From contig NW_025944888.1 in assembly GCF_000764305.2 (NCBI RefSeq), positions 6,856-70,855 of the forward strand: 64,000 bases of DNA. The letters run 5' to 3'. Each line of letters begins with the position of its first letter. Positions within the stretch are counted from its first letter, which is position 1. This document shows positions 45,977 to 55,607 of the stretch, in pieces. The DNA is from Hyalella azteca (lineage: Eukaryota > Arthropoda > Malacostraca > Amphipoda > Hyalellidae). Below the pieces are notes generated by a model that saw nothing but the letters and a program-made list of their open reading frames with translations, made no database searches and was not told the DNA's origin. A program made the translations under genes and the position numbers.

Positions 45977-46263
45977 CTGATTGATAAAATTACACGCTAA
46001 TTCCTGGTGAAGAATATTGATCTGAATGATATAACGAATTTTTCTTGCAATGCTATCTTATGATGAGGTGAATATTATCAGTATCAGTGGCCTCAGATTG
46101 AAACGGATATACTATATATGTGTTATTTATTTTTTCTGAATTCGAGGACAAATTGTGAAGGAAAATATTTTATGAACCACAACCTCGGGCTGGATTTTTT
46201 TATTTGAGTTGATACAAACATTCGTTCTGTAATACAACACTACAATATATTCCAATAATTCCA

Positions 46264-46560
46264 TTGTACCCCAACGTTCTCTCTGTAACACAACATTTCC
46301 TTTGTACACCAACATTCCACCCTAACCCTAAAATTCCCCTTGTACCCCAACATTCCCCCTGTACCCTAAAATTCCCCTTGTACCCCAACACTCCCTCTGT
46401 ACCACAACATTCCCACTATACCTCAACATTCCGTATGTCCCCAACATTCCCTAGCTCTTTACCCCAACACTCCCTCTGTACCCCAACACTCCCTCTGTAC
46501 CCCAACACTCCTTCTGTACCCCAACATTCCCTCTGTACCATAACACTCCTTCTGTCCCAA
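46264..46560. repeat. 19-bp minisatellite, CCCTCTGTACCCCAACACT family
   Basis: About 15 diverged copies (CCCTTGTACCCCAACATTC, CCCTCTGTACCCCAACACT). Same family as 47101-47150, 48099-48478 and 53031-53290. It lies within the intron between exons B and C. Confidence 0.92.
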
Positions 46561-47100
46561 CTTTCCCAGTCAAAATCCAGATTCTGTCTCGGGGCGCCGG
46601 AGGCTCGCCATAGTCGCCCAAGAGGCAAATCAGACGCGAAACGGTGTGTAATCGGCTGCAGTATTCGGCTACTAATCAGGAGCAGTTTTCGGGATTCACT
46701 TGCCAGTTAATTGGTTAATGTTCTTGTTGAGAAAGTAAATACATTTCTTTATCATTACATTACTATACCTCGTCAATGCATTAACTTTAGTGTTTTCTTT
46801 TAATACACGCGTTGGAACAGAAATATTCAACAGAAACGTGCAAATATCAAAGTAGGGTATGAAACACCCCCATTCTACCTTCGCTCAAAAAAGGAGGAAG
46901 AGAAGGTGTTTTTTAGCCCGCATTCGCCCTACTACTGCCAGAAAATTTACCGGATTCTAGTCCGGCGCTTATTTCGCTCGAAAAAAAAGTGAAAATCGGA
47001 CAAGAAGCTGCTAATGCACATGCTGGCCATTGTTGGGTGACCGTCCGGCGTCCCTGCGCCAGCAGCCGATAGACCGAAAATTAGTAATAGGGAATGTAAT
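46561..47100. other. Intronic sequence, nothing recognised
   Basis: Part of the B-C intron on the minus strand. No exon-like frame with splice sites was found. Confidence 0.45.
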
Positions 47101-47158
47101 GCGTTCCCTCTGTACCACAACACTCCCTCTGCACCACAACCACAGGGTGACGACTCAC

Positions 47159-47255
47159 TCAAAATAGAGGTAGTAGCTGCTGGTGCTCTCTGCTCCTCGG
47201 ACGATCACTGCCTCCTGCAGCATCCTGGACGTCAGGAGATGCAGGTTTCTCAAAC
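47159..47255 (-). CDS. FReD exon B, duplicate B0
   Basis: Acceptor CTCGACAG before GT; reads LRNLHLLTSRMLQEAVIVRG then AESTSSYYLYF; donor GA followed by GTGAGTCG. 97 bases (2 + 31 codons + 2), the same entry and exit phases as exon B1. Compared with B1 it lacks one codon and has substitutions in the MLQEA stretch. The FReD hallmark is LHLLT. Two CCCTCTGTACC-type units (47101-47145) begin just beyond the donor. Since its A partner is broken, B0 could be used only by splicing from exon A1, as an alternative to B1. Confidence 0.8.
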
Positions 47256-47441
47256 CTGTCGAGTCGAAATGCAACATGAACGTAGATTTATGCCATTTTA
47301 TAATTTATTTTTGTTCGCAACATCAGTGTTCCCCTTTTTGTATCAAAAACGTCCAAATTAGTTAGAAAATTCTGAAAATAAAAGATTTTAATATTAGCTC
47401 CATGGTGTTAGAGGTTAAGTCAACATGAACCCAGTGTTAAC

Positions 47442-47535
47442 CAGCCAGTATTCGCCAGTGGGACTGCCGAATCCTTCTTCGTATTCCTTGAAGGTTCGAC
47501 TGAAGTTGAGTTGAGGCTCCTGCTTCTGGCGCCGC
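47442..47535 (-). pseudogene. Truncated FReD exon A0
   Basis: The minus strand matches the 3' part of exon A1 from the LRRQKQEPQ codons through NFSRTFKEYEEGFGSPTGEY and W. The 5' part, including the first Cys residues and GGGWTV, is replaced by a 26-bp repeat. The donor has changed from CTGGGTAAC to CTGGTTAAC, moving the only GT by one base. Broken on both sides. Confidence 0.85.
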
Positions 47536-47612
47536 AAGAGGCTGATGTTCATCAAGGGCAAAGAGGCTGATGTTTATCAAGGGCAAAGAGGCTGATGTTC
47601 ATCAAGGGCAAA
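47536..47612. repeat. 26-bp tandem repeat at the A0 breakpoint
   Basis: Three copies of AGAGGCTGATGTTCATCAAG plus GGCAAA begin exactly where homology to exon A stops. Confidence 0.93.
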
Positions 47613-48098
47613 AATAATCACCTAGAGGAGATGAAGGGCAAGCCAGAGTAAGAGCAGTGTGTAACCCTGCTTTTACTTGCGTGTTTTTATTTCTTTACAT
47701 TTCTTATTCGTTTAATACTTTCTTATTCGCTTAATGAACTGTATGTTGAATGTTAACTACTGCTCAATTTCATTTGTTCATTTAATTATTTATGTACATC
47801 ATTATCATCATTTGATCTTGGCATGCTACACCTTTTTGGAAAGCTCCTTGTCAATACTCCGAACATATTGAAAGTTCAGCTCTTCATTTTATGTTTTTCA
47901 GAGTTTCAGAGCCCCCCAAAAAATTAAGACAAAGTTAAATTGATATAGTAAAATTTAGCGGTTAACGGTAAATTCAGCTAAATTTTCGGCGATTTATCGG
48001 TTTGGCGTTATAAAAGCTAACTTTTCAGTTAGCGGATTAACGGTTATCGAAGCATACTTTTTGGTTAGCTGCGCCCACCACTGGTAATAGGGAATGTA
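47613..48098. other. Unique spacer, nothing recognised
   Basis: A/T-rich sequence between the two A/B exon pairs. AGCTAA, CGGTTA and TAACGG words cluster at 47940-48060. Confidence 0.4.
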
Positions 48099-48478
48099 TT
48101 GCGTTCCCTCTGTACCCAAGCACTCCCTCTGTACCACAACACCCTCTGAACCTAAGCACCCCCTCTGTACCCAAGCACTCCCTCTGGATACTCAAGCACT
48201 TCCTCTGTACCACAACACCCTCTGAACCAAAGCACTTCCTCTGTACCACAACACCCTCTGAACCAAAGCACTTCCTCTGTACCACAACACCCTCTGAACC
48301 AAAGCACTTCCTCTGTACCCCAACACCCTCTGAACCAAGGCACTTCCTCGATCTGTACCACAACACCCTCTGAACCAAAGCACTTCCTCTGTACCCCAAC
48401 ACCCTCTGAACCAAGGCACTTCCTCTGTACCACAACACCCTCTGTACCCAAGCACTCCCTCTGTACCACAACCACAGG
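48099..48478. repeat. CCCTCTGTACC minisatellite in the exon B1 intron
   Basis: About 18 subunits of 18-20 bp. From 48190 they pair into a 36-bp higher-order unit (CTCTGTACCACAACACC plus CTCTGAACCAAAGCACTTC). It begins about 12 bases from the B1 donor. Confidence 0.95.
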
Positions 48479-48490
48479 GTGATGACTCAC

Positions 48491-48590
48491 TCAAAATAGA
48501 GGTAGTGGCTGCTGGTGCTCTCTGCTCCTCGGACGATCACCGCCTTTAACTCCAGCTTTCTAGACGTCAGGAGATGCAGGTTTCTCAAAC
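48491..48590 (-). CDS. FReD exon B1
   Basis: Acceptor CTCGACAG before GT; reads LRNLHLLTSRKLELKAVIVR then GAESTSSHYLYF; donor GA followed by GTGAGTCATC. The exon is 100 bases (2 + 32 codons + 2); entry joins the G left by exon A1 to make WLG-LRNLHLLT, the usual WLGN.NLH.LT junction of fibrinogen-like domains. Exit phase fits exon C (GA+A gives Glu). Intact. Confidence 0.92.
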
Positions 48591-48663
48591 CTGTCGAGTC
48601 AAAATGCAACATGAATGTAGACTTATGACATTTATAATTTATTTTTGCTCGCAACATAGTTAC

Positions 48664-48892
48664 CCAGCCAGTATTCGCCAGTGGGACTGCCGAATCCTTC
48701 TTCGTATTCCTTGAAGGTTCGACTGAAGTTGAGTTGAGGCTCCTGCTTCTGGCGCCGCAGGAAGACCGTCCAGCCGCCGCCGTCCGTCGTCTGGTCGCAG
48801 TAAACTTGGACGGCAGCGCCGCTGGGGTAGATGGTGTACACGCCCGATGTCTTCTCCGGCCGCTCCGAGCAATCCGCGGGAATGAGCGGTAC
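48664..48892 (-). CDS. FReD exon A1 (start of fibrinogen-like domain)
   Basis: Acceptor TTCACTTTTCAG before GTA; 76 codons plus one base; donor TGGCTGG followed by GTAACT. Reads VPLIPADCSERPEKTSGVYT, IYPSGAAVQVYCDQTTDGGG, WTVFLRRQKQEPQLNFSRTF, KEYEEGFGSPTGEYWLG. Family signatures: Cys8 and Cys32 (the N-terminal disulphide of the domain), SGVYTIYP, TDGGGWTV..RR, then NFSRTFKEYEEGFG..TGEYWLG. Strongest coding evidence in the window. Family members are secreted lectin-like proteins (ficolin, techylectin and FREP types) that bind glycans or acetyl groups; the ligand of this one cannot be told. Confidence 0.95.
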
Positions 48893-49181
48893 CTGAAAAG
48901 TGAATAATTGGGACAATCTTTTAGTTGAATTTCAAAAATTGGAATTCAATCTTCTGATAAACTCTTTTCGATCGTCCGGACATGAAAAAGTAATTGAGTA
49001 TGGAGTTAATTCGAAATCCGAGTGAAATCGGAAATATTTGGCCGCTTAGTACAATGATGTTGGGAGAGGTTTTTACGACCTCTAAATTTATAGATGCAAT
49101 CGAATTTCTTTATTTCAATATTTACAACAAGAGCATCCAAATAACATTTACATATTTCACTTTTTATTTATACGTATCTAC

Positions 49182-49669
49182 CGTTGTCTGAAGAGGTGTG
49201 ATGGTGCTGGACTGAGAAGAGAGTGGCAACTCAGTAGCAAGTGGTAACTCAGAAGGAAGTGGAGGCTCTGAAGATCGCGGTGACTCAGGAGGAACTAACT
49301 GCTTCGCGATGCGCTACGATAAGACTTGAGGTCTTTGAGCACTCCTGACACTGATGACTTTTCCCCCACCATTCCATTGGCTTCATTTGCCAAATACTCT
49401 GAAAGTTCTTTGAGACTGTCATAAATTTCTTGTTGTTGCCTGTCAAAATTGCCGTACTTAATATCGTCGACGCTCTCAGGGTTATCGAGGATGTCCAACG
49501 CAGTTTTGACTAGGCCGAGACATTCGTCGACATCGCCAATGGGTGGGTAACGTTGGTGTGGCAGGGACCGAGAGGACGAGGCTGAAATCTGGGCATCTCC
49601 CATCGCCAAGAGAAGAACAGTTGACAACAGAATTTGCAGCCTGGCGAGAGTATCTCTCGGTAGACACAT
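49182..49669 (-). CDS. Exon 1 of FReD gene: signal peptide, novel N-terminal segment, linker (one-base frameshift)
   Basis: Starts MCLPRDTLARLQILLSTVLL with a signal peptide to about residue 26 (GDA-Q). A helical, acidic segment follows (residues 45-117, one Cys in VDECLGLVKTALDILDNPES). In the initial frame it ends SYRSASRSS and stop. Compared with the exon at 55997-55608 one base is missing near 49310-49318. Past that point the next frame reads KQLVPPESPRSSEPPLPSEL, PLATELPLSSQSSTITPLQT, T, a Pro/Ser/Thr linker, and ends ACG followed by GTAGAT. With one extra base the exon would be 489 bases, phase 0, exactly fitting exon A1. The N-terminal segment is not a domain I recognise. Confidence 0.85.
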
Positions 49670-49686
49670 TGCACTCGTCTACTTCT

Positions 49687-49912
49687 CACGTCGAAGGATT
49701 CCAACTGCACACTGAAGGATTATACCTCTCAAGTCTAAGGATTACAACTGCACACTGAAGGATGCCACCTCTCACGTCGAAGGATTTTAACTGCACACTG
49801 ATGGATACTACCTTTCACGTCAAAGGATTCCAACTGCATGCACACTGAAGGACGCTACCTCTCACGTCAAAAGATTCCAAGTGCACACGGAAGGATGCCA
49901 ACTTTCGACGTG
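49687..49912. repeat. 43-bp repeat just upstream of exon 1
   Basis: Five copies of CACGTCGAAGGATTCCAACT, GCACACTGAAGGAT and a variable end; period 43, starting 18 bases upstream of the start codon on the minus strand. It must cover the 5' UTR or promoter if the gene is transcribed. Confidence 0.92.
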
Positions 49913-50271
49913 CACCCGTGCTTAGACATTCGCCGGATATGCTAGCGATAACTAGTTGCTAGAAGCTTAAACCTACTTGAATAATGTTCAAAAGCGAACT
50001 CAACTTTCAAAGAATTCTATCACAATCTTACTGTAAGCATTAAGAATTGTAACTTATTTTTATATAAAATAGTGAGTATGTAAACTCACTTGTTCAGAGG
50101 TGTGAGTGAGAGGGATGTTGGTGTGGGTGTTGGTGAGAGGGGTGATGGTGAGAAGGGTGTTGGTCAGATGAATGTTGGTGAAAGTGGTGTGGCCGTGGGT
50201 GGTAAGTTGTAAAGGAAATAGCTTTAATTTATTGCTATATATATATTATTTAATTTCCGATTTGCAATGTA
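49913..50271. other. Spacer with GTTGGTGAGAGG repeats
   Basis: 50098-50200 holds about five diverged 20-bp units (GGTGTTGGTGAGAGGGGTGA). Otherwise A/T-rich. Confidence 0.6.
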
Positions 50272-50394
50272 TTAGGTTTTACGAGGTTTGTCATTCATGT
50301 TTTCAATCACCTTAGCCGTGACCTCCAGCAGCAGGGTGTTGTATTTATCATTGTATCTCGTGATCTTGACGTGGAGGTACGTTAATCGAAAGCC
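50272..50394 (-). CDS. Candidate terminal exon of an unidentified gene
   Basis: After a good acceptor (TATAATCACAG), 40 codons read GFRLTYLHVKITRYNDKYNT, LLLEVTAKVIENMNDKPRKT, then TAA. The peptide is mixed and hydrophilic, unlike the low-complexity frames elsewhere. I do not recognise the family, and no upstream partner exon or second copy was found in the cluster. It might be a chance frame. Confidence 0.35.
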   Translation of the reverse strand, partial: GFRLTYLHVKITRYNDKYNTLLLEVTAKVIENMNDKPRKT

Positions 50395-50849
50395 CTGTGA
50401 TTATATTTGTGAGTGTTCTATTTTAGAGTGAATCGTTTCGCGGTATATTGATTATTTGTGTGTTTTAATTCATTTATTATATATTATTATACTCTAGTTA
50501 GGTATTTCAAGTGTTATTTTTGTTTTATTTCAGGAAGGCATCGGTTTTTTGGACTTGAATCTTGTGGATTAAAATGGAAGTTGATTAAAACGCACGTTTA
50601 GTGTTAGGTTGTAATGGTTGGACTTGTTCGAGTGTTAGGGTTTTAGGTTGCAAGAGTGTTAGGTTTGTCATTTGTGTTTCTTTTATTTTTTCGTTAATTA
50701 TATTTTTCGAACTATTTATTCTTTGAATGATTCTTTTTTTACAGAAGTGTTATGTGAATAAAGCGTGCTGTGTGTCGATTAACGCTTGCATGTCCGTTAA
50801 TAAAGTAGATTGCAAGTTCCCAACAAAGTAGTGTTCATATCGGTGACCA
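50395..50849. other. Nothing recognised
   Basis: T-rich sequence with TTAGGTT and GTGTTAGG words (50600-50665). No gene. Confidence 0.4.
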
Positions 50850-51630
50850 ATTGCGTAGAGCCATCTTTTCTCTTCTCCTGTGCCAGAGTTTCAAGATTAT
50901 ATTTCTTAAGTATAGAAGTCGGAGACCGAGATAGGAAACGAAGCAACTATTTTTCAGCGGTAATTTCGAGAAAACTAATCGCTGTTGACGACGAGTGCAC
51001 ATCCGTTAGCGATAGAATGTGTGTGCAAGCGGGAGGGTTCAGTCTTCTTTTATTATAATTAATATGTAAAATTACAGAATTGAATGGTGATATTTCGATT
51101 CGTGAATGATATTGTTGCTAAATTTTATTTTCACTCGTTTTTTTGAAAATTTGAATAAAATTATGAACGTGCATGGGTTAAAACCTAAGACATTATTCCC
51201 TGGATTTTATGATTGGTAATAGCGTAGGTTTTGGCAAGTTACAAGAATTATAGTCCAATTTTAATCCACTTTATGGTCACCATGAAATTATATAATCCAA
51301 AGTAAATCTGTGCGTGCGTCGGGCACATTTTGTTGAAAGATTTCGTTTGATTCAATGTTCAGACATGCTCCTGGAACGCCGGCGGCCGTGAGCTGACTGA
51401 TAAACCATGGAATTTTGGAGCCATATTAAGAATAACGCATGCAGTTCATCGTATTGCATCGCAGATACACTGTACTGAAATATTAACATCATACATCATA
51501 ATAACATATATCATTTAGTCGCCACTGAGAAGGCAACCGCCTAACACGCTGGGCGGAGAAGCACACATTATTCCTGTTCGTCTGCCGCGTCCACGCGTCC
51601 CTCGATGGGCATGCGTGCCGTGTTGTTCGT
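50850..51630. repeat. Duplicated 5' block, copy a
   Basis: Shares GAAAACTAATCGCTGTTGAC, GAGATAGGAAACGAAGCAAC, then CGCTGGGCGGAGAAGC and CTGTTCGTCTGCCGCGTCCA with copies b (56230-57440) and c (59735-61930). In gene orientation it lies downstream of an exon-1 relic. Confidence 0.8.
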
Positions 51631-51810
51631 ACGGTATGAATAACATTTCCAACTTCGTTCCATTGGTTTCATTTATCCAAAATTCCACAAGTTCTAGAAA
51701 ATTTGTTGAATTTCTTTGTAAAATACTGTTAAAATTGGCGTTCTTGATATCGCTGCCTCCTCGGGGTTACCGAAGACATCTTACATCTTCGATATCATCC
51801 TACTCTTGAC
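51631..51810 (-). pseudogene. Exon-1 relic a
   Basis: The minus strand matches exon 1 around the DVFGNPE codons, the segment equivalent to DDIKYGNFD, and the ELSEYLANE region, but is broken by indels and stops. No signal peptide part remains. Confidence 0.7.
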
Positions 51811-52594
51811 GTCCAACGAATAGTCTGAAAAGTGGTGAAACTGAACTCTAAATACAACGTCTGCACTCTAGTTGTTTTTAGCCTTTGTTCTTCATTCGGA
51901 TGCTCGTCAGTTGATTTGCAGTGTCCGGATGTACTCGGCTGCTCGCAGGATTTGGCTGTCAAGCGTTCGGCTGTTGACAACATGTCAAGCGTTCGGCTGT
52001 TGACAACATGTCAAGCGTTCGGTTGTTGTACATTTGGGCAGACATACATCTCATACCAAAGAACCACAGCGATATTCCAGCAAACTGTCGATATGCTTCA
52101 TGCCTTCATTCAAATGAAAGGGAAACAAGCCTATGGCTCATCAAGTTTATGAATAATATACAAATCTTCTTTAATCTGCATTAACATACTCTTTACGATA
52201 CAAAGCAGGTAGCTGTGTTTGCCAATGGCTGGAAACCATCAAACAGCAGCAGGAGATTCTAATATTATTTCTTGTCATTAGGCCAGTTCTACGCTGCTTC
52301 GGTGAATCCAAAATATCGTCAAGCGATCGTGCTGACCCGCACTTTTTTCCTAAGGGTTGTAGATAAAGGACATGTGTATCATATACAGCCCTTCTCGCAT
52401 ATATAACGCTTCCGCTTCGCTTCAGGTAGTTCCATAATATTCTTTATATGACATATCAAGAGTATGATAAGAACCTTGATATTTTACCTAGAAAATCATA
52501 GTTTTGCCGTTGTAGAAATTATTCGCCAGTACGAGATGCTCACTTTACGCAAAAGGTTCTGTATGCAATGTTCTAAATTGTCTCGCATTTTCAG
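51811..52594. other. Nothing recognised except a short repeat
   Basis: A 26-bp repeat (GTCAAGCGTTCGGCTGTTGA plus CAACAT) occurs 2.7 times at 51958-52028. The remaining sequence has no gene. Confidence 0.5.
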
Positions 52595-52672
52595 CTAGTT
52601 ATCCTTGGTTCTGATCATGAGAGAAAGTTGAGTAATATGCGTATTGTTGCCAGATTGCCAGTACACGAAGGG
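52595..52672 (-). pseudogene. Truncated FReD exon D2
   Basis: The minus strand reads SSTFAQPFVYWQSGNNTHIT, QLSLMIRTKDN, stop; compare NFYNQPFAYWQSDNTRHITQ and LIDMIRPND in exon D. Upstream homology (the Cys and NPTGVY part) is absent and replaced by unrelated and repeated sequence, and no acceptor is evident. It is the 3' end of the unit whose exon 1 is at 55997-55608. Confidence 0.8.
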
Positions 52673-52749
52673 TTGAGCGAATGTGCTTGAGGTATGACAA
52701 CGGAGCCAATAGCACAATAGAGAATGTGGGGAGACCATGTTGGGGCAAT

Positions 52750-52965
52750 GTTTGGGGAGACCAAACGTGGGAACATGTCCACATGTGTGTGATGGTACCA
52801 TGCATAGGAACATGCCCATGTGTGTGTGATGGCACAATACATAGGAACATGCCCACATGTGTGTGTGTTGGCACAATACATAGGAACATGCCCATGTGTG
52901 TGTGATGGTACTATACATAGGAGCCTGCCCACATGTGGATGATGGTACCATACATAAGAACAAAA
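52750..52965. repeat. 35-39-bp minisatellite, ACATAGGAACATGCCCACAT
   Basis: Five diverged units with GATGGTACCATACATAGGA and ATGCCCATGTGTGTG. Confidence 0.92.
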
Positions 52966-53030
52966 GCGTTTTGAATGTGAAAATTTATCAATATGTGTTC
53001 AAAAATAGTCAAAATTTTAACTGTGAACCA

Positions 53031-53290
53031 TTACATTCCCTCTTTAGCCCAACAAGCCCTCTGTACTTCAAAATTCCCTCTGTACCTCGACATTCCCTCC
53101 TTACCACGACACTCACTCTGTATCACAACACTCCCTTTGTACCCCAACACTCCCTCTGTACCACAACACTCAATCTGTACCCCAACACTCCCTCTGTACC
53201 CCAACACTCCCTCTGTGCCACAACACTCCCTCTGTACCACAACACTTCCTCTGTATCACAAAACTCCCTCTGTACCACAACAACGATGCA
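53031..53290. repeat. 19-bp CCCTCTGTACCCCAACACT minisatellite at exon B2
   Basis: About 13 copies, the same family as at 46.3, 47.1 and 48.1 kb. Ends about ten bases from the B2 donor. Confidence 0.95.
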
Positions 53291-53298
53291 TGACTCAC

Positions 53299-53401
53299 TT
53301 GAAGTACCGGTAGTGACTGCTGGTGTTCTCTGCTCCTCGGACGATCACTACCATAAGTTCGTTCTCTTTTCTAGACGTCAATGCATGCAGGTTCTTCAGG
53401 C
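53299..53401 (-). CDS. FReD exon B2
   Basis: Acceptor TTTTTCATGACAG before GC; reads LKNLHALTSRKENELMVVIV then RGAENTSSHYRYF; donor AA followed by GTGAGTCATG. 103 bases (2 + 33 codons + 2): one codon longer than B1, with the same phases. ENELMV is closer to the usual FReD pattern (YELRV) than the B1 version, so B2 may be nearer the ancestral form. Intact by itself, but its unit lacks an exon C. Confidence 0.85.
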
Positions 53402-53614
53402 CTGTCATGAAAAAATTATCTTCCATGTTTATTTTTATTTGTTTACTATTGTTAGAGCTCACAGCGCATAGCAGTAGTTTCTCTCAACTATCGAAAACTT
53501 CTAGGTTTTGATTGAAAATTGTGAAAATTTACACACTACTCCTCTGCCCTTGAAAATGGGCTTTAAATTAATATAGCACGATAAAGATATTATTAAACGT
53601 GAGCCCAGCGTTAC

Positions 53615-53768
53615 CCAGCCAGTATTCGCCAGTGGGACTGCCGAATCCTTCTTCGTATTCCTTGAAGGTTCGACTGAAGTTGAGTTGAGGCTCCTGCTTC
53701 TGGCGCCGCAGGAAGACCGTCCAGCCGCCGCCGTCCGTCGTCTGGTCGCAGTAAACAAGCAGCGAGAC
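53615..53768 (-). pseudogene. Chimeric FReD exon A2
   Basis: From the VYCDQTTDGGGWTV codons to WLG it is almost identical to exon A1, with donor TGGCTGG-GTAACG. Upstream of VYC the homology stops: the first Cys and the SGVYTIYP part are missing. A possible cryptic acceptor (GGGCAG before GTCTCG) would keep phase 0 and give VSLLVYC, but it lacks a pyrimidine tract. The replaced sequence carries an unrelated open frame (AAIASLAATAAEIGKDRAG). A domain lacking the first disulphide is unlikely to fold normally. Confidence 0.8.
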
Positions 53769-53880
53769 CTGCCCGATCTTTGCCTATTTCAGCTGCTGTT
53801 GCTGCAAGTGAAGCAATAGCTGCGCTTAAGTGGGTGTTCTCCCTGAAAATCGAAGAAATTACGCATTCTGCGTTTTTCAT

Positions 53881-55607
53881 TTCATTTTGTAGGGGAACGG
53901 TTACAAAGCGGCGACAGGAAACGGTTATAAAGTATTTGAAGTAGTCTATTCATGGGGCCGTTTTTAAAAACATTTCTTAACCATTGTTTATGAAGGATTC
54001 TGTAGTTAAATATGTATTCATATATATTTATCCCCGTTAATTGAATCTTTTTAGGCTTACTATGTAGCTATGATGAAGACGTGTCGAACGAAACCAACTT
54101 TGTACGTTTGAGGGCTTTAATTTTTACACTAGACCGTTATAAACTTTTATACGATGACCATTTTATAACAATATTTAAGAATTTTAGATGAAAAAGGCCT
54201 TTATAGATCATTATTTGCGTTAGTTTCAGTTTGTTTGTTTGCACTCGTTTTGAAGCAGTAAACAAGACGCGTTTAACAATGCAAATGCCATGGATGTACT
54301 CATAAATGCAATACTTACGTATACGCATGCAATACGTACATGCAATACTTAATACGTAACGGCAATACATGCGTAATGACGTTTTGGATTTATATAAAAT
54401 GACCATTTTATGTAAATAAACAGGTCATAAAAACACATTTATAGCTTTATAGCGTTAAACTGGACAAAAATAGGTCTGATGACGCACGATGGTATCCTCA
54501 AAAAGATCAATTGGCAATGGGAAAGCTTGGGCTACAATATCAAGCATTTTATAAGAATATTTTATTTTTTTCAATCAATTTTACTCATTTAGAGTTTCTG
54601 AACTGTTAAAATTAAGAAAAACATTTTAAAAATCTCCTGCTATGATTTTCAAGCTACAACATCTTGAGACATATCATTCGATTCGTAGAGATCATAGCTA
54701 GCGACTATTGAAGCCCTTTCTTCATTTTTAATTTAAGTTTTTTGTGCGATTCTAATTTATTTATTTATTTCAAATTTGTTCCATTTCCTCCCCTCCCCCA
54801 TCTTCATAGTTTTTTCAATATATAATCTAAACCATGTACAATATCTGAAAATGGGCTCTAAGAGTCGCTAAATATTGTCTTTACAAATCGAATGTCTCTC
54901 GATGTTGTGGCTCGCACATTGAAGAAGATTTGCCGTTTTTTAGGCATTTCATGTTTTCTTTCAATCTTTGAAAAAAATGCAGAGGAGCAAAATGTTTTTC
55001 TTTTAATGATTTACACAAGCAATCTAAGTTTCAGAAAGGGAGTTTGTTAATTTTGAGGGGAGATCCTTCCTCTTAAACTTAATTCTTGAGAAGGAGTGTT
55101 TCATATCTGTTTACATTCATCATCCATGTCATAGTTAGAATAGTTTCACAATTCTAGTAAAATTCTTCTTTCTCTTGACAGAGTAAAGTAGATTGTAGAT
55201 TATCACAGGAAGAGTTTGTGCCGGAAGACTAGCTAGTTACCACCTTCCGGTAACTTAAAGTTTGTGTCACGCTGTGATTATTAATTTGCATCTTGATATT
55301 ACTCGTTGAATTCTGAATTTATATATTGTTCAGAATCCAATATTTTTGTTGATTATTCTTTTCCGTACCTTTATTTGTATGTATGTGTGGTATAACTGAT
55401 GCGGCATTTTAACAATAAAGAAGTGAAGGGAGAAATCAAAGTTTTACGACGTCTCCATTGAATTGTTCCTGCCTGGTTAGTTTCTAGTGGCTCTTGAAAT
55501 TCTACCCAGCACATTTAAAAATTATTACCAATTGAAGAACTGTAGGACGCCTGTAATATGAAAATGAACGTCTGAAAATAATGTTACGCTATAGTTGAAT
55601 ATTTTAC
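53881..55607. other. Long intron-like spacer, nothing recognised
   Basis: A/T-rich 1.7 kb between exon 1 and A2 of this unit. No tandem arrays and no exon-like frames with splice sites were found. Confidence 0.5.

Noticed and set aside
53769..53880. Reading frame AAIASLAATAAEIGKDRAG joined to exon A2 as a new protein
   Set aside because: It continues in a frame different from the FReD frame, so the joined product would have no FReD domain.
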